A stretch of 64,000 bases of DNA from Neobacillus sp. PS3-12 (GTDB lineage: Bacteria; Bacillota; Bacilli; Bacillales; Cytobacillaceae), in NCBI RefSeq assembly GCF_030915385.1, contig NZ_CP133268.1, positions 620,001 to 684,000 of the forward strand, given 5' to 3'. This document shows, piece after piece, positions 47,470 through 57,561 of the stretch. The position numbers and the translations under genes are program-made. The notes under the pieces were generated by a model. It searched no databases. It was not told the origin of the DNA and worked only from the letters and a program-made list of their open reading frames with translations. How positions within the stretch are numbered: the first letter of the stretch is position 1; every line of letters starts with the position of its first letter.

Positions 47470-48081
47470 ATGAAAAAGTATAATTTAATGATGATTTTTT
47501 CACTTCTTTTCAGTATGGTACTGGTCGGCTGTGCAGGGAACAATGTGAATAATGACAATGTAGCCTATCGGAATAAAAATGGTATGCAGCCTACAAGGGT
47601 TGATTATCCAAATCGTCCAGGGGTAAATGACGCAGATCTTAACAGAACAGATTTGCACGGTAACAACGTTGATCGAACAGATATCCGCAATAACGTTGGT
47701 AATGTTAATCGTAACAATGACGGTGTAATTAATAATAATTTTAATGAGAAATCCAGATTTCGTGTGGCCGATCAAGCCGCAAATAAGATAGCTGATATGC
47801 GTGAAGTCGACTCCGCCAATGTGATTGCAACTGATAATAATGCCTATGTAGCCGTAAAGCTTGCAAATGGGTCCAAATTAACAAATGGCCTTGAAAATCG
47901 GATCTCGAAGAAGGTAAAATCAGTTGATAGGGATATTGACCATGTGTTTGTATCTGCAAATCCTGACTTTTACAACCACATGAAAGATTATGGAAATGAC
48001 ATAAGAGCTGGAAAGCCTGTTTCGGGGTTCTTTACAGAATTTTCACAAACGATTCAAAGGGTATTCCCTAATAGGAAATAA
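47470..48081 (+). CDS. YhcN/YlaJ-family sporulation lipoprotein, 203 aa
   Basis: ATG at 47470 after GAAAGGAGTC. The lipobox VLVGC gives a lipidated C21. A long Asn/Asp/Arg-rich low-complexity segment follows (about 25-100, with repeats of NNV, DRTDI and NRND). The C-terminal YhcN/YlaJ domain starts at about 105 (FRVADQAANKIADMREVDSANVI, NAYVAVKL, VKSVDRDIDHVFVSANPDFYNHM). The family is made during sporulation and sits on the spore inner membrane; exact role unknown. Terminator shared with the next minus gene. Confidence 0.85.
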   Translation: MKKYNLMMIFSLLFSMVLVGCAGNNVNNDNVAYRNKNGMQPTRVDYPNRPGVNDADLNRTDLHGNNVDRTDIRNNVGNVNRNNDGVINNNFNEKSRFRVADQAANKIADMREVDSANVIATDNNAYVAVKLANGSKLTNGLENRISKKVKSVDRDIDHVFVSANPDFYNHMKDYGNDIRAGKPVSGFFTEFSQTIQRVFPNRK

Positions 48082-48084
48082 AAG

Positions 48085-48114
48085 AATGCCTAGCCAGCAG
48101 GCTAGGCATTTTTA
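48085..48114. terminator. Bidirectional terminator
   Basis: AATGCCTAGCC / GGCTAGGCATT with a 4-base loop. Confidence 0.95.
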
Positions 48115-48314
48115 ACTTCTTGGAAATATTCTTTATAAAAGCCTCCAACTTTTCCTGTGTTATCTATAATAAAATAAAATTCCTCAGTTTCATTTTTGAC
48201 TTCATAAATATTCCCTACAGTTAACGCATGATTAACAATATATTTTTTAGCATCTGTATGTATGCATTCCACCTTCTTTATTGTTTTCCGATCATGCCAT
48301 GCTAAATGAATCAT
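48102..48314 (-). CDS. DUF6501-type small protein, 70 aa
   Basis: ATG at 48314 after AAGGGTGG; the upstream GTG overlaps the ribosome binding site. The protein MIHLAWHDRKTIKKVECIHT then KKYIVNHALTVGNIYEVKNE, EEFYFIIDNTGKVGGFYKEYF is a compact all-beta protein that I recall as DUF6501 in Bacillaceae. Function unknown. Confidence 0.7.
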   Translation of the reverse strand: MIHLAWHDRKTIKKVECIHTDAKKYIVNHALTVGNIYEVKNETEEFYFIIDNTGKVGGFYKEYFQEVKNA

Positions 48315-48538
48315 TCTTGCCACCCTTTCTATTTATGTCCACAATCTAGTATAATCAGCTTAAGGTTTTCCTGCAACTTTATTTCATTTCACGTGATAAT
48401 TATGGCATACATGGTAAGAGTTTCAAAATAAAAGTCGAAATTTTGAAAATTTGTCATTAGGTCTTTTCAAACAAATGAAAAACCCTTACAATATTAAAAA
48501 CTGAATATTTAATCCATTTTCCGAGGAGGCATTTTAGA

Positions 48539-48685
48539 TTGAAAATTATGAGTAACGAACAGTTGATCGTTTCGTATCGGGATGCAATTAAAACGGGTAA
48601 GGAAAAAGAATGGATTAGGATTTTAAAGGATGAAATTTTACGTCGTGGGTTAACTCCGATAAAAAATCGCGCCATGAATAATTAA
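48539..48685 (+). CDS. Sda-like inhibitor of sporulation histidine kinase, 48 aa
   Basis: TTG start at 48539, nine bases after GAGGAGG; an in-frame ATG three codons later is too far. The peptide MSNEQLIVSYRDAIKTGKEKE then WIRILKDEILRRGLTPI has the Sda pattern (LSDELLIESYFKA...FIELLxxEIxRRxL), two helices forming a hairpin. Sda blocks autophosphorylation of KinA/KinB when DNA replication is disturbed. It lies upstream of a two-component pair of the other strand. The ORF is shorter than usual gene-caller limits. Confidence 0.75.
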   Translation: MKIMSNEQLIVSYRDAIKTGKEKEWIRILKDEILRRGLTPIKNRAMNN

Positions 48686-48725
48686 CGTAAGCGTTTTAGA
48701 ACGGCTTAATTTTCTTTTTGAATAA

Positions 48726-48760
48726 AAAACAACAACTGCGTCGAGTTGTTGTTTTTTAAT
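48726..48760. terminator. Bidirectional terminator
   Basis: AAAACAACAAC / GTTGTTGTTTT with an 8-base loop and T run; closes the Sda-like gene and the histidine kinase. Confidence 0.9.
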
Positions 48761-48772
48761 TTGCCTATCTAG

Positions 48773-50188
48773 TTAGTATTTTACAAATTCATGGTCAGGT
48801 AAAACAACCATAACCTTTGTTCCTTTCCCCTCTTGACTCTCAATTGTAATATCACCATTGTATTTTGCAACCAATTTTTTTGCGATTGAAAGTCCTAATC
48901 CAGTTCCGCCGTTTTCACGGCTTCTTGCTTTATCAATCCGATAAAAGCGGTTGAATACATCCGTTATATGTTCTTTTGCTATGCCGATACCATAATCTTC
49001 AACGAATAGAATTGTTTCATGTCTCGTTTGTCTGGCTCTGATTTTAATTTTATGATTATCCCCGGAATATTTTATTGCATTATCCAATAATATAATAAGA
49101 ATTTGCTGCAGGTGCTGTTCCGATATCCAAATCAGTCTTAAAGGATGTTCAATCTTAATATCAAATTGAAAATCTGGGTGGATCATTTTTAAATTTTTGA
49201 CGAGATTCTCAAGCAATAGTTCAAAATCAACCATTTCTTGTGTAAGAGATGTTCTGCTATTTTCAGCTCTTGTTAACTCCAATAAATCTACAACTAATTT
49301 TTTTAATCTTGAAACCTCTTGTAAGGAAGCGTTGATTGATTCATCCAGGATCGATGGATCTTTTTTCCCCCACCGATTTAACAAAGAGAGATGCCCTTCC
49401 AATATTGAAACAGGGGTTCTTAGTTCATGGGAAGCATCCTCAATAAATTGTTTTTGGTGGATAAATGAATGCTCAATCTCGTCCATCATGTCATTAAAAA
49501 GGATGGAGAGCTGGCTTAATTCATCTTTTTGCTTATAAACTTCCATTCTTCCTTGGAAACCATTTTCTTTTATTTTTTTCATCGTTTCGGCCAGATTCCT
49601 TATTGGCTTAAGAAGTTGTTTAGCAAGTACAAAACCACATAGTGCACTAAAGAGTATAGCCGCAGTTCCAAAGCCTGACATCACTACAAAAAGGTGATCC
49701 ATCATTTTTTGATAGGAATTTAATTCACGGACAATTTCAATGGTACCCGTAAAGTTGTCTAACTTTAAGGGATATTTGGCGACAATGGCTTCGTTATCTT
49801 CCGTTGTGATTTTTTCGAGTTTTTGTTTTGTCACAGGAGAAGGCTCTAATACAGGAAAACTGCCATCTTTATCAGATACTAGGACTTTCCCTTTATTATT
49901 ATAGATCCTTATCAGCTGATCCTTGTCATTTATTTTTTTAATAAAAGGATAACTTGCTTTTATTTCATCTTCTGTTAGCTTTTTATCTTCATCCTTATAA
50001 TAAGTCGAAATATCTGCTATTGTTCTTTTAACCACAAGCTCTTCTCTTTTTAACATCCAATTGGATACAGAATTGTACTCCAAGAGACTAAATAATGTAA
50101 ATGTCAAAAATATCGCAATCGAACCACTTAATATTAATTTTGTTTGCCAGGATCCTTTTTGGGAAAGTCTTCTTAAAAAATTAATCAT
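48773..50188 (-). CDS. Sensor histidine kinase of the ArlS/YkoH type, 471 aa
   Basis: Two membrane helices (about 19-35 and 167-190) flank an outer sensor loop of about 130 residues. A HAMP domain follows (LLKPIRNLAETMKKIKENGF), then the His box (FIEDASHELRTPVSILEGHLSLL) and the ATPase domain (DNAIKYSG, EDYGIGI, NGGTGLGLSIA). Its ATG overlaps the regulator stop by four bases (TGATG-type), so the pair is co-translated. The input is unknown; ArlS/YkoH relatives act on envelope or autolysis control. Confidence 0.88.
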   Translation of the reverse strand: MINFLRRLSQKGSWQTKLILSGSIAIFLTFTLFSLLEYNSVSNWMLKREELVVKRTIADISTYYKDEDKKLTEDEIKASYPFIKKINDKDQLIRIYNNKGKVLVSDKDGSFPVLEPSPVTKQKLEKITTEDNEAIVAKYPLKLDNFTGTIEIVRELNSYQKMMDHLFVVMSGFGTAAILFSALCGFVLAKQLLKPIRNLAETMKKIKENGFQGRMEVYKQKDELSQLSILFNDMMDEIEHSFIHQKQFIEDASHELRTPVSILEGHLSLLNRWGKKDPSILDESINASLQEVSRLKKLVVDLLELTRAENSRTSLTQEMVDFELLLENLVKNLKMIHPDFQFDIKIEHPLRLIWISEQHLQQILIILLDNAIKYSGDNHKIKIRARQTRHETILFVEDYGIGIAKEHITDVFNRFYRIDKARSRENGGTGLGLSIAKKLVAKYNGDITIESQEGKGTKVMVVLPDHEFVKY

Positions 50189-50862
50189 CTCATCACGTAT
50201 CCTGTGCCACGAACCGTTTGAATGTAACTTGCATCGCTTTGACTGTCTATTTTATTTCTTAAGTATCGGACGTAAACATCCACGACATTGGTTTCCACTC
50301 CGGTATTATAACCCCATACTTTATTTAAAAGAACTTCCCTAGTTAAAACAATATTAATATTTTTCATAAAAATAACTATTAAATCGAACTCCCGCTTTGT
50401 TAAAGCAATGATTTGATCTCCTTTTTTAACGACACAGGACTCTAATTCAATTGTTAAATCTTTAAAAGTTAAAGTTGTTATTTCTTTAGTGCTTAAAGCC
50501 TCCACACGTCGAAGCAATGACCTTAATCTTGCTAAAAGTTCCTCAATAGCAAACGGCTTTACAAGATAATCATCAGCACCGCTGTCAAGACCCGAGACAC
50601 GGTCGAGCACATTGTCACGTGCCGTAATCATAATAATTGGCACTGTTTTATTGACTTGTCTGATTCTTCTACATACCTCAAGTCCACTTAATTCCGGCAA
50701 CATCACATCAAGGAGAATGGCATCCCAGTCATCAGTAAGGGATTGATTCAGTCCATTTCTGCCATCAAAACAAACCATAGTTTCATATCCCTCATATTGC
50801 AGTTCAAGTTCAATAAATCGGGATAAATTTTTTTCATCTTCAATAATTAAGATCTTTGGCAT
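50185..50862 (-). CDS. OmpR-family response regulator of the ArlR/YkoG type, 225 aa
   Basis: ATG at 50862 after GAGAGGGA (MPKILIIEDE). The receiver domain has the acidic pair (IEDE), phospho-acceptor D52 (LLDVMLPELSG), and Thr/Lys in MITARD and YLVKPF. A winged helix at about 125-225 (KREFDLIVIFMKN, VDVYVRYLRNKID, VRGTGYVMR) binds DNA. Paired with the kinase directly downstream. Confidence 0.92.
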   Translation of the reverse strand: MPKILIIEDEKNLSRFIELELQYEGYETMVCFDGRNGLNQSLTDDWDAILLDVMLPELSGLEVCRRIRQVNKTVPIIMITARDNVLDRVSGLDSGADDYLVKPFAIEELLARLRSLLRRVEALSTKEITTLTFKDLTIELESCVVKKGDQIIALTKREFDLIVIFMKNINIVLTREVLLNKVWGYNTGVETNVVDVYVRYLRNKIDSQSDASYIQTVRGTGYVMR

Positions 50863-51154
50863 CTCATTCCCTCTCACATATCATCTTTTATAAGAATATT
50901 TTACCGAAAGCATCTAAATTTTCCTAAGAAAAAGAAAAACACATGCAAATGTGAGCATGTGTCAGATATAAGAAGGCTTTGCATTATGGTTGGAAGGATT
51001 CTTAGCAGCAGAAAATTCGCTTCCAAGCAATAATGATATCGTGTCAACATTTCGCCCGACGATTGTATGCCTCTTTCATCTTTACAATTTTCATTTTAAT
51101 GCTTCTTTAAAAGAGGAAAATGAAAGTTACATTAAAATTTAATGAAAAAAGAAT
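50863..51154. other. Intergenic stretch, possible remnant and hairpin
   Basis: A minus-strand hairpin (ACACATGC / GCATGTGT near 50937-50961) with a T-rich tail may end mnmH transcription. A short minus-strand open frame at about 50969-51070 reads VDTISLLLGSEFSAAKN and looks protein-like, but has no start or ribosome binding site; it may be a gene remnant. Confidence 0.35.
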
Positions 51155-52222
51155 TTACACGTATTGAGGCTTTAATGATAATTTCTCCAATTGACTAGCT
51201 ATTTGTTCGGCAGCATCAACTGGATTTTCGGCAAATATATCGAAAAATTCCCCAGTATATTCCTGACGTTTGTAATCATACATAGGGTCATAATATTTTT
51301 CTAACAATAATTGAATCATTTCTTTATATTCACGGGATTCAAGATGTTCTTCAAGCCTATTTTTAATTTCAACATCTTTTAATCTTCTAAAGACTTTATT
51401 TAGCGACTCTTTAATTACATCAAAATACCATGACTCGTATTTGTATGGTTCAATATATTCTTTTGCAATATGACTGACTCTTTGATCCACAGAAGAATGT
51501 ACATGAAAGTTGATTCCATTCATCTTCTTTTCCATTAACTCATCTGGCTGGGTAACTTTACCAATCCGCTTACTTTCCGCTTCCATCAAAAAATAAGATG
51601 CTCCCTTGATTTCTTTCAGTTTTTTATACAAAAGGGAATCAAATTGTTTTTGATTATGTCCCTGGCCTAAACCAACCCCTCCAAAAATCGAGCCCCGATG
51701 GTTGGCCATACCCTCCAAGTCTAATACAGGATACCCGCGTTTTTCAAGGATTTGAAGGATCTCCGTTTTCCCAACCCCTGTAAGTCCGTGGATTACGACA
51801 GCCATAGCAGGTATGAAATGGGGAATTTCTTTGAGTATGAACTGGCGATATGCTTTATATCCGCCTTCTAATCGTTTGGCACGGATTCCTGCAAAATCTA
51901 AAAACGTTGTTACTGCCTTGCTGCGATTTCCACCACGCCAGCAATGAATAATTGGCTGTTCATGCGTTTCACCAGAAGCATCCTTGATCGATTGCAGTAT
52001 CATCGGAATTTTTGGCGATACCAGTTCCATAGCTCTCCACTTTGCCTGTTCCTGTCCTATCTGTTTGTATATCGTGCCAATTTCTTGCCTTTCCTCATCT
52101 GTAAATAGAGGGATATTGACCGCACCTGGAATTGCACCTTCTTTAAATTCAATTGGAGCACGAATATCAATAACCACCGGATGGTCTATTTTAAAAAGTT
52201 CTTCAACTGTAATATCTTTCAC
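51155..52222 (-). CDS. mnmH: tRNA 2-selenouridine synthase MnmH (SelU/YbbB), 355 aa
   Basis: An N-terminal rhodanese domain (1-130) with catalytic C94 in HCWRGGNRS is followed by a P-loop G146-LTGVGKT153 and the MnmH-specific segments LEGMANHRGSIFGGVGLGQGHNQ. It replaces sulfur by selenium in the wobble uridine of tRNAs for Lys, Glu and Gln, using selenophosphate made by SelD. GTG start about ten bases after AAGGAG. It shows that the cell uses selenium, which fits the selenocysteine formate dehydrogenase in this window. Confidence 0.92.
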   Translation of the reverse strand: MKDITVEELFKIDHPVVIDIRAPIEFKEGAIPGAVNIPLFTDEERQEIGTIYKQIGQEQAKWRAMELVSPKIPMILQSIKDASGETHEQPIIHCWRGGNRSKAVTTFLDFAGIRAKRLEGGYKAYRQFILKEIPHFIPAMAVVIHGLTGVGKTEILQILEKRGYPVLDLEGMANHRGSIFGGVGLGQGHNQKQFDSLLYKKLKEIKGASYFLMEAESKRIGKVTQPDELMEKKMNGINFHVHSSVDQRVSHIAKEYIEPYKYESWYFDVIKESLNKVFRRLKDVEIKNRLEEHLESREYKEMIQLLLEKYYDPMYDYKRQEYTGEFFDIFAENPVDAAEQIASQLEKLSLKPQYV

Positions 52223-52398
52223 CTGTACTACGCTCCTTAAAATAATAAAACTTCCTTTTGGGAAGTTTTAAAAACAAGCATTATCTTTCCATAAGATGAC
52301 ACTCTTTTTTTGAGTAATTAAATAGAGTATATCTTAATTATATAAAAGATCATCAAATTGAGCAAATGTCCATAATAGCTTACTTTATAATATATATA

Positions 52399-52989
52399 TT
52401 AAGAATACGATTGGAACGTAAACATAACTCCTGCAAACTTTTCGATGGATTGACAGAATTCGGTCCACTTTTCTGGGTAACAGTCTGTTCCTTCAAAGAC
52501 GTATGTTTTACATTTTGTTTTCAGTTTTATCGTCCAGTTTGTCTTCCCAAGTGTGATCCCAACTTCTGGACCATAATAAGATTGCCACTCCCATATTTTC
52601 AGAGCCATAATTTCTCGTTTAAATTCGTCTATACTTCCAAGCTTGCTAGTTTGGGGAGCCTGATTACTTTTTTGATGTCCCTTGTTTTTCCATTCGAAAA
52701 ATAAAAAACTTTTTTTGATGAAGTCTACATTCAATTGGTAGTTTATTCCTTCATCATTATCGAGAATTGCCGTGATCGAATAAGGAATTTTTTCTGGAGC
52801 AATGGAGATATTTCCCTCCCTTTCCCGAAATAAATCTTTTTTTCGAGTAACAATAGACTTAATATGTGAAGGTAAGATTGGATGACTCCGTTCTGTAACC
52901 AGCAGATCGTTAACCTCCTGACAGATCAAGGGAATGGACAAAGGCCCTTTTTCATCTAAAATCGAAATAATGGTTTCATATATGTTCAT
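52399..52989 (-). CDS. Hypothetical protein with N-terminal winged-helix-like segment, 196 aa
   Basis: ATG at 52989 with GAGGG eight bases upstream. The first 65 residues (IYETIISILDEKGPLSIPLICQEVN, then HIKSIVTRKKDLFRER) look like a HARE/winged-helix fold, as found in RpoE-delta-like proteins. The second part (about 80-196) is alpha/beta with WEWQSYYGPEVGITLG and ends in a Phe/Tyr-rich strand; I do not recognise it. It may be a transcription or stress-related protein; this is only a guess from the fold. Confidence 0.6.
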   Translation of the reverse strand: MNIYETIISILDEKGPLSIPLICQEVNDLLVTERSHPILPSHIKSIVTRKKDLFREREGNISIAPEKIPYSITAILDNDEGINYQLNVDFIKKSFLFFEWKNKGHQKSNQAPQTSKLGSIDEFKREIMALKIWEWQSYYGPEVGITLGKTNWTIKLKTKCKTYVFEGTDCYPEKWTEFCQSIEKFAGVMFTFQSYS

Positions 52990-53107
52990 AGCCCTCACCC
53001 TCTTTCATATGCCATTGCTGCAAACTCTTCTTTTCTTCGTAATAAATTATAGTAAAGATTTATTTTTCAGGCTGTAACAATTGACACTGATTAAGCGTTA
53101 AATAAAG

Positions 53108-53134
53108 AAAAAATCCACATGAGTGGATTTTTTT
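53108..53134 (-). terminator. Terminator of the trp operon
   Basis: AAATCCAC / GTGGATTT and T run on the minus strand, at the stop of trpA. Confidence 0.85.
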
Positions 53135-53919
53135 TACAAAACATTCTGTTCCGGATGAAGAACAGTTATTAAGGTTTTTAATGAAGGAATATCATCTTTT
53201 TCAAATAATTCGACAATCTTACTGCCAACGATTACTCCATCACAGTAGGATGCTAATTCTTTTACTTGGTCTTCGTTGGAAATTCCAAATCCAGCTAATA
53301 CAGGAATAGGGCTGACTTCTTTTACGCTTTTCAAAAATTCACCTAATGAATGATCATATTCATTTCTAACACCTGTAATCCCCTTAACCGTTACAGTATA
53401 AAGGAATCCACTTCCTTTTTTCGCAATTGTTTTGATCCGCTCAAATGGAGTAGTCTTCGTCACAAGGCGAATTAATTCGATACCTGCTTCAGCCAATTGA
53501 GGTGCAATGATCGCTTCCTCTTCGATCGGTAAGTCGGGAATAATACAGCCATCTATTCCTGCTAGTTTAATATCTTGAACAAATCTTTCGATGCCATAGG
53601 AATAAACAGGATTTAAATAGGTCATTAGCAGAAGTGGCACATCTACCGTTTCCCGTGCTTTTGCTACCTCTTTGATAACATCTGTTAAATTTGTTCCATT
53701 TTTAAGAGCTCTGATACCCGCGCGCTGAATGGTAGGCCCGTCTGCAACCGGATCGGAAAATGGGATCCCGACTTCAACGGCTGTCACGCCCATTGCTTCA
53801 AGTGTTTGAAGGCGTTTGGTAAGACAATCAAGGCCGCCATCTCCAGCCATGATATATGGTACAAATGCTTTTTGGTTTCTTGTCTTTAACTCATTAAATG
53901 CTTGATGAATTCGGTTCAT
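53134..53919 (-). CDS. trpA: Tryptophan synthase alpha chain TrpA, 261 aa
   Basis: TIM barrel with the catalytic Glu in [21 protein letters not shown] and Asp in [14 protein letters not shown]; the loop [18 protein letters not shown] and [10 protein letters not shown] are typical. It splits indole-glycerol phosphate to indole, which passes to TrpB. Its ATG overlaps the trpB stop by four bases. Confidence 0.97.
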   Translation of the reverse strand: MNRIHQAFNELKTRNQKAFVPYIMAGDGGLDCLTKRLQTLEAMGVTAVEVGIPFSDPVADGPTIQRAGIRALKNGTNLTDVIKEVAKARETVDVPLLLMTYLNPVYSYGIERFVQDIKLAGIDGCIIPDLPIEEEAIIAPQLAEAGIELIRLVTKTTPFERIKTIAKKGSGFLYTVTVKGITGVRNEYDHSLGEFLKSVKEVSPIPVLAGFGISNEDQVKELASYCDGVIVGSKIVELFEKDDIPSLKTLITVLHPEQNVL

Positions 53920-55121
53920 GATCGCTTCTCCTTTTCCATAATTGCTCTGACTTGATCTACATCCTTATCGCCTCTACCTGATAGACAAACAACAATACTT
54001 TCATTATCGGACATTGTTGGGGCAAGCTTTACGGCATAAGCAACAGCATGGGAGCTTTCAAGTGCTGGAATAATACCTTCAAGTTTGGTTAGCAAACCAA
54101 ATGCTTCAAGTGCTTCCTTATCGGTAATGGACTCATAAACAGCACGGCCAATTTCTTTAAAGTAACTATGTTCAGGTCCAACACCTGGATAATCAAGACC
54201 TGCTGAAATGGAGAAAGCCTCTTGGACCTGCCCGTCATTATCTTGCAATAAATACATTAGTGCACCGTGCAAGACACCAGGTCTTCCCTTTGTTAAAGAA
54301 GCTGCATGATATTCAGTTTCAACTCCTTTTCCAGCTGCCTCGACCCCATATAACTTAACCTCTTTATCCTCTACAAACGGGTAAAACATTCCCATTGAAT
54401 TACTGCCGCCGCCAATAGCAGCTACGAGCGCATCAGGAAGTTTACCCTCCCTTTCAAGAAATTGTTCTTTTGTTTCTTTGCCGATCACACTTTGAAAATC
54501 ACGAACAATTTGCGGGAAAGGATGTGGTCCCGTAACAGATCCTAATAGGTAGTGAGTATCATCTACATTTGCCACCCAGTAGCGCAAGGCCTCATTAACA
54601 GCGTCTTTTAAAGTTCGGCTTCCTGATGTAACACTGACGACCTTTGCTCCGAGCAATTCCATCCGAAAAACATTCAAAGACTGCCTTTTGATATCCTCCT
54701 CACCCATAAAAACAATACATTCAAGATTCATTAAAGCACATACCGTAGCTGTCGCCACTCCGTGCTGTCCGGCACCTGTTTCCGCTACTATTTTTCTTTT
54801 TCCCATTCTTACTGCCAAAAGCGCCTGCCCGATCGCATTGTTAATTTTATGGGCACCTGTGTGATTCAAGTCCTCGCGCTTTAAATAAATTTTCGCTCCA
54901 CCTGCATATTTCGTAAGGTTTTCGGCAAAATATAGCGGAGTCTGCCGCCCTACATATTGAGCTAATAACCGCTCGAATTCAGACTGAAATTCAGGATCAT
55001 TCTTTGCTTCTTCGTAAGCTGTTTCTAACTCAACAATAGCCTTCATTAGAGTCTCAGGTACATATCTGCCACCAAAGATCCCAAAATGACCGTTTTTATC
55101 TGGTAATGTATAAGAATTCAT
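53916..55121 (-). CDS. trpB: Tryptophan synthase beta chain TrpB, 401 aa
   Basis: PLP enzyme with the cofactor lysine in [17 protein letters not shown] and the phosphate loop [10 protein letters not shown]. The ATG at 55121 follows GGAGG; the in-frame TTG at 55136 overlaps the ribosome binding site. It joins indole and serine to tryptophan. Two-base-scale spacing to trpF and overlap with trpA show tight coupling. Confidence 0.97.
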   Translation of the reverse strand: MNSYTLPDKNGHFGIFGGRYVPETLMKAIVELETAYEEAKNDPEFQSEFERLLAQYVGRQTPLYFAENLTKYAGGAKIYLKREDLNHTGAHKINNAIGQALLAVRMGKRKIVAETGAGQHGVATATVCALMNLECIVFMGEEDIKRQSLNVFRMELLGAKVVSVTSGSRTLKDAVNEALRYWVANVDDTHYLLGSVTGPHPFPQIVRDFQSVIGKETKEQFLEREGKLPDALVAAIGGGSNSMGMFYPFVEDKEVKLYGVEAAGKGVETEYHAASLTKGRPGVLHGALMYLLQDNDGQVQEAFSISAGLDYPGVGPEHSYFKEIGRAVYESITDKEALEAFGLLTKLEGIIPALESSHAVAYAVKLAPTMSDNESIVVCLSGRGDKDVDQVRAIMEKEKRS

Positions 55122-55137
55122 GTTAATTTCCTCCAAG

Positions 55138-55749
55138 TTAAGACTGCCTTTTTACTTTATCAATAAACCTCTTTATTTTGTTCAAATCCTTTTTTCCGTC
55201 CGTTTCTACTCCGCTGCTGACATCGACCATATAGGGGCGAACCTGGCGGACTGCTTCAAGAACATTTCCTTCGTTTAAGCCGCCGGCGAGTATCACTTTT
55301 TTGCCAAGTAAATCTTGCTCGTTAAGAATATTCCAATCAAACGAAAGCCCATTTCCGCCTTGATATTTCCCCTTTGGTCCATCAAGCAATAGAAATTCAC
55401 ATGGATATTCTTTTATAGCCTCAAGACTATCTTTGCCTTCAATTCCAAGAGCTTTAATCACTGGTAATGACAGACTTTTGCTAAAGTCAGCAGACTCATT
55501 TCCGTGCAACTGTACATGGGTTAAGCCAACCACTCGACCTATACGATCTATCTCTTCTTTCGTTTCGTTAACAAACACACCGACTTTCATGATATCGTTC
55601 GGTAATTCCGCAGCAATATCCCTAGCATTAACTACGTCAATTTTCCGTTTACTTTTTGCAAAAACAAAGCCGATTGCATCTGCCCCGGAATCCACTGCTG
55701 CTAATGCTGCACCCACATCAGTAATTCCACAAATTTTCACCTTCATCAT
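55138..55749 (-). CDS. trpF: Phosphoribosylanthranilate isomerase TrpF, 203 aa
   Basis: TIM barrel starting MKVKICGIT (the catalytic Cys in KICG), with the catalytic Asp in [14 protein letters not shown] and end segment [10 protein letters not shown] / VDVSSGVET. It isomerises phosphoribosyl anthranilate. The start ATG follows AAGGGGA nine bases after trpC. Confidence 0.97.
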   Translation of the reverse strand: MMKVKICGITDVGAALAAVDSGADAIGFVFAKSKRKIDVVNARDIAAELPNDIMKVGVFVNETKEEIDRIGRVVGLTHVQLHGNESADFSKSLSLPVIKALGIEGKDSLEAIKEYPCEFLLLDGPKGKYQGGNGLSFDWNILNEQDLLGKKVILAGGLNEGNVLEAVRQVRPYMVDVSSGVETDGKKDLNKIKRFIDKVKRQS

Positions 55750-55758
55750 TTATTCCCC

Positions 55759-56532
55759 TTAAACTCTCAATCTAAAAGATTCCAATCTCTGTTTTACATT
55801 ATTACTTTTCATCAGAGACTCCCCAACCAGGATCCCATTTGCCCCTGCCAACCTTACTCTTTCAACATCTTCTTTTTGATGGATGCCACTTTCGCTTATT
55901 AAATAAGCTCCCGCTTTTTTAACTAATGGGCCTAATTCTTCAACTACAGCTAATGACACGTTGAATGTTTTCAGATCACGATTATTGACACCAATCAATC
56001 TGGCACCTGTTATTAATGCCTTATCCAATTCTTCACGATTATGAATTTCTAACAAAACTTCTAAATCAAGACTTCTCGCATATTGATAGAGTTCATTTAA
56101 TTGAGATTGTTCCATCGCAGCTGCAATTAATAAAATCAGGTCCGCTCCACTGGCTGCAGCAGCATCAATTTGAATAGGATCAATTATAAAATCCTTACAC
56201 AGTACTGGGACATCAACAGCTGCTTTTATTTTTCTTAAATCTTCGTAGGAACCTTTAAAGAAGGATTGGTCCGTTAAAACAGAAATTGCTGAAGCTCCAT
56301 TACTTTCATAAGCTTGCGCTTGCAAGGCAGGATCTGCTTCCGTATTAATGATTCCTTTTGAAGGAGAAGCGCGTTTAAATTCTGCAATAATAGCTATTTC
56401 CTCTTCTTTTTGAAGCTTTTGTATGAAAGATCTTCGTGGAAAAGAGTTTTCTGCAAAGTTCTGATGACCAACTTTTAAGCTTTCAATTTCACGTTTTTTT
56501 TCATGTAGAATCCGATCCAGAATTGTTTCCAA
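55759..56532 (-). CDS. trpC: Indole-3-glycerol phosphate synthase TrpC, 257 aa
   Basis: TIM barrel with IIAEFKRASPSKG (phosphate and catalytic Glu/Lys), CKDFIIDPIQI, LEVLLEIHNREEL and ESGIHQKEDV. It closes the indole ring. No fusion to TrpF, as is usual in Bacillus. It starts one base after trpD ends. Confidence 0.97.
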   Translation of the reverse strand: METILDRILHEKKREIESLKVGHQNFAENSFPRRSFIQKLQKEEEIAIIAEFKRASPSKGIINTEADPALQAQAYESNGASAISVLTDQSFFKGSYEDLRKIKAAVDVPVLCKDFIIDPIQIDAAAASGADLILLIAAAMEQSQLNELYQYARSLDLEVLLEIHNREELDKALITGARLIGVNNRDLKTFNVSLAVVEELGPLVKKAGAYLISESGIHQKEDVERVRLAGANGILVGESLMKSNNVKQRLESFRLRV

Positions 56533-57561
56533 CTAAATTGCCTCCTTTTGTGCAGAACTAGACTTTTCAATTAAAAGTCTTAGTTTTTCAAATGCTGCTC
56601 CAGAATCAATGCTTTCTCGTGCTATTTGGATCCCTTCCTGAATGGAATCAGCCTTTTTCGCTGTAAAAATTCCAATTCCTGCATTCAGTAGAACTGTGTC
56701 TCGATAGGCACCTTGTTCCCCTTTAAGAACACCCTCTAATATTTCGGCATTTTGCTTAGCGTCTCCTCCTTTTATCATGCTATTATCATATTCTGGAAGG
56801 CCTACTTCGGCTGGTGTAAACGATGTTGAAGTAATTTTTCCGTCATCTAGTATCGTTATAAAGGTTGCTCCTTGAAGTGATGCTTCATCCATATTGCCCG
56901 GTCCGTTTAAAACAGTTGCCCGTTTCCGTCCAAGCGTTTTTAAAACTTGGGCGATTGGCTCAAGAATATCTCTGCGATTTACTCCTAACATTTGATAATC
57001 TAGATCAATTGGATTTGTCAAAGGACCGATGTAGTTAAACACTGTTGGAATTTTAAGTTGTTTTCTAACCGTATTGACCTTTTTCAATTTCGGATGGACA
57101 TGGGGAGCAAACAAAAAGGCAATCCCTATTTCTCTAAGAATTTCTTCAGTTTTTTCAAATGGTAAATTTAATTCAATTCCCAATGCTTCAAGCACATCGG
57201 CGCTTCCAGTTTTACTTGAAATACTGCGATTTCCGTGTTTCCCTACAATAATTCCAGCACCTGCAATGACAAAAGCGGAAGTTGTGCTGATATTAAAACT
57301 TGATGACCCATCTCCCCCAGTTCCGCAGTTATCTAAACAACCGGGATACTTTTCTTTAAATGACACAGCATTTTCTCTTAATGCGCGAACAATACCGGCG
57401 ATTTCTTCAACTGTTTCACCTTTAGACTTTAAACCCATTAAAAAAGCTGCAATTTCACTTTCTGATACTTCATCGTCATGTAGAACTGTTTGAAATATTT
57501 CCTTCATTTGCTCTTCAGTAAATGATTTTTGTTCAGCTAATTGGAGTAAAAAATTCTTCAT
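56533..57561 (-). CDS. trpD: Anthranilate phosphoribosyltransferase TrpD, 342 aa
   Basis: The phosphoribosyl-transferase hallmarks DNCGTGGDGSSSFNISTTSAFV and KHGNRSISSKTGSADVLEALG are intact, and HPKLKKVNTVRKQLKIPT is typical. The start ATG follows GAAGGAAGAAGG and overlaps trpG by 29 bases. Confidence 0.97.
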   Translation of the reverse strand: MKNFLLQLAEQKSFTEEQMKEIFQTVLHDDEVSESEIAAFLMGLKSKGETVEEIAGIVRALRENAVSFKEKYPGCLDNCGTGGDGSSSFNISTTSAFVIAGAGIIVGKHGNRSISSKTGSADVLEALGIELNLPFEKTEEILREIGIAFLFAPHVHPKLKKVNTVRKQLKIPTVFNYIGPLTNPIDLDYQMLGVNRRDILEPIAQVLKTLGRKRATVLNGPGNMDEASLQGATFITILDDGKITSTSFTPAEVGLPEYDNSMIKGGDAKQNAEILEGVLKGEQGAYRDTVLLNAGIGIFTAKKADSIQEGIQIARESIDSGAAFEKLRLLIEKSSSAQKEAI

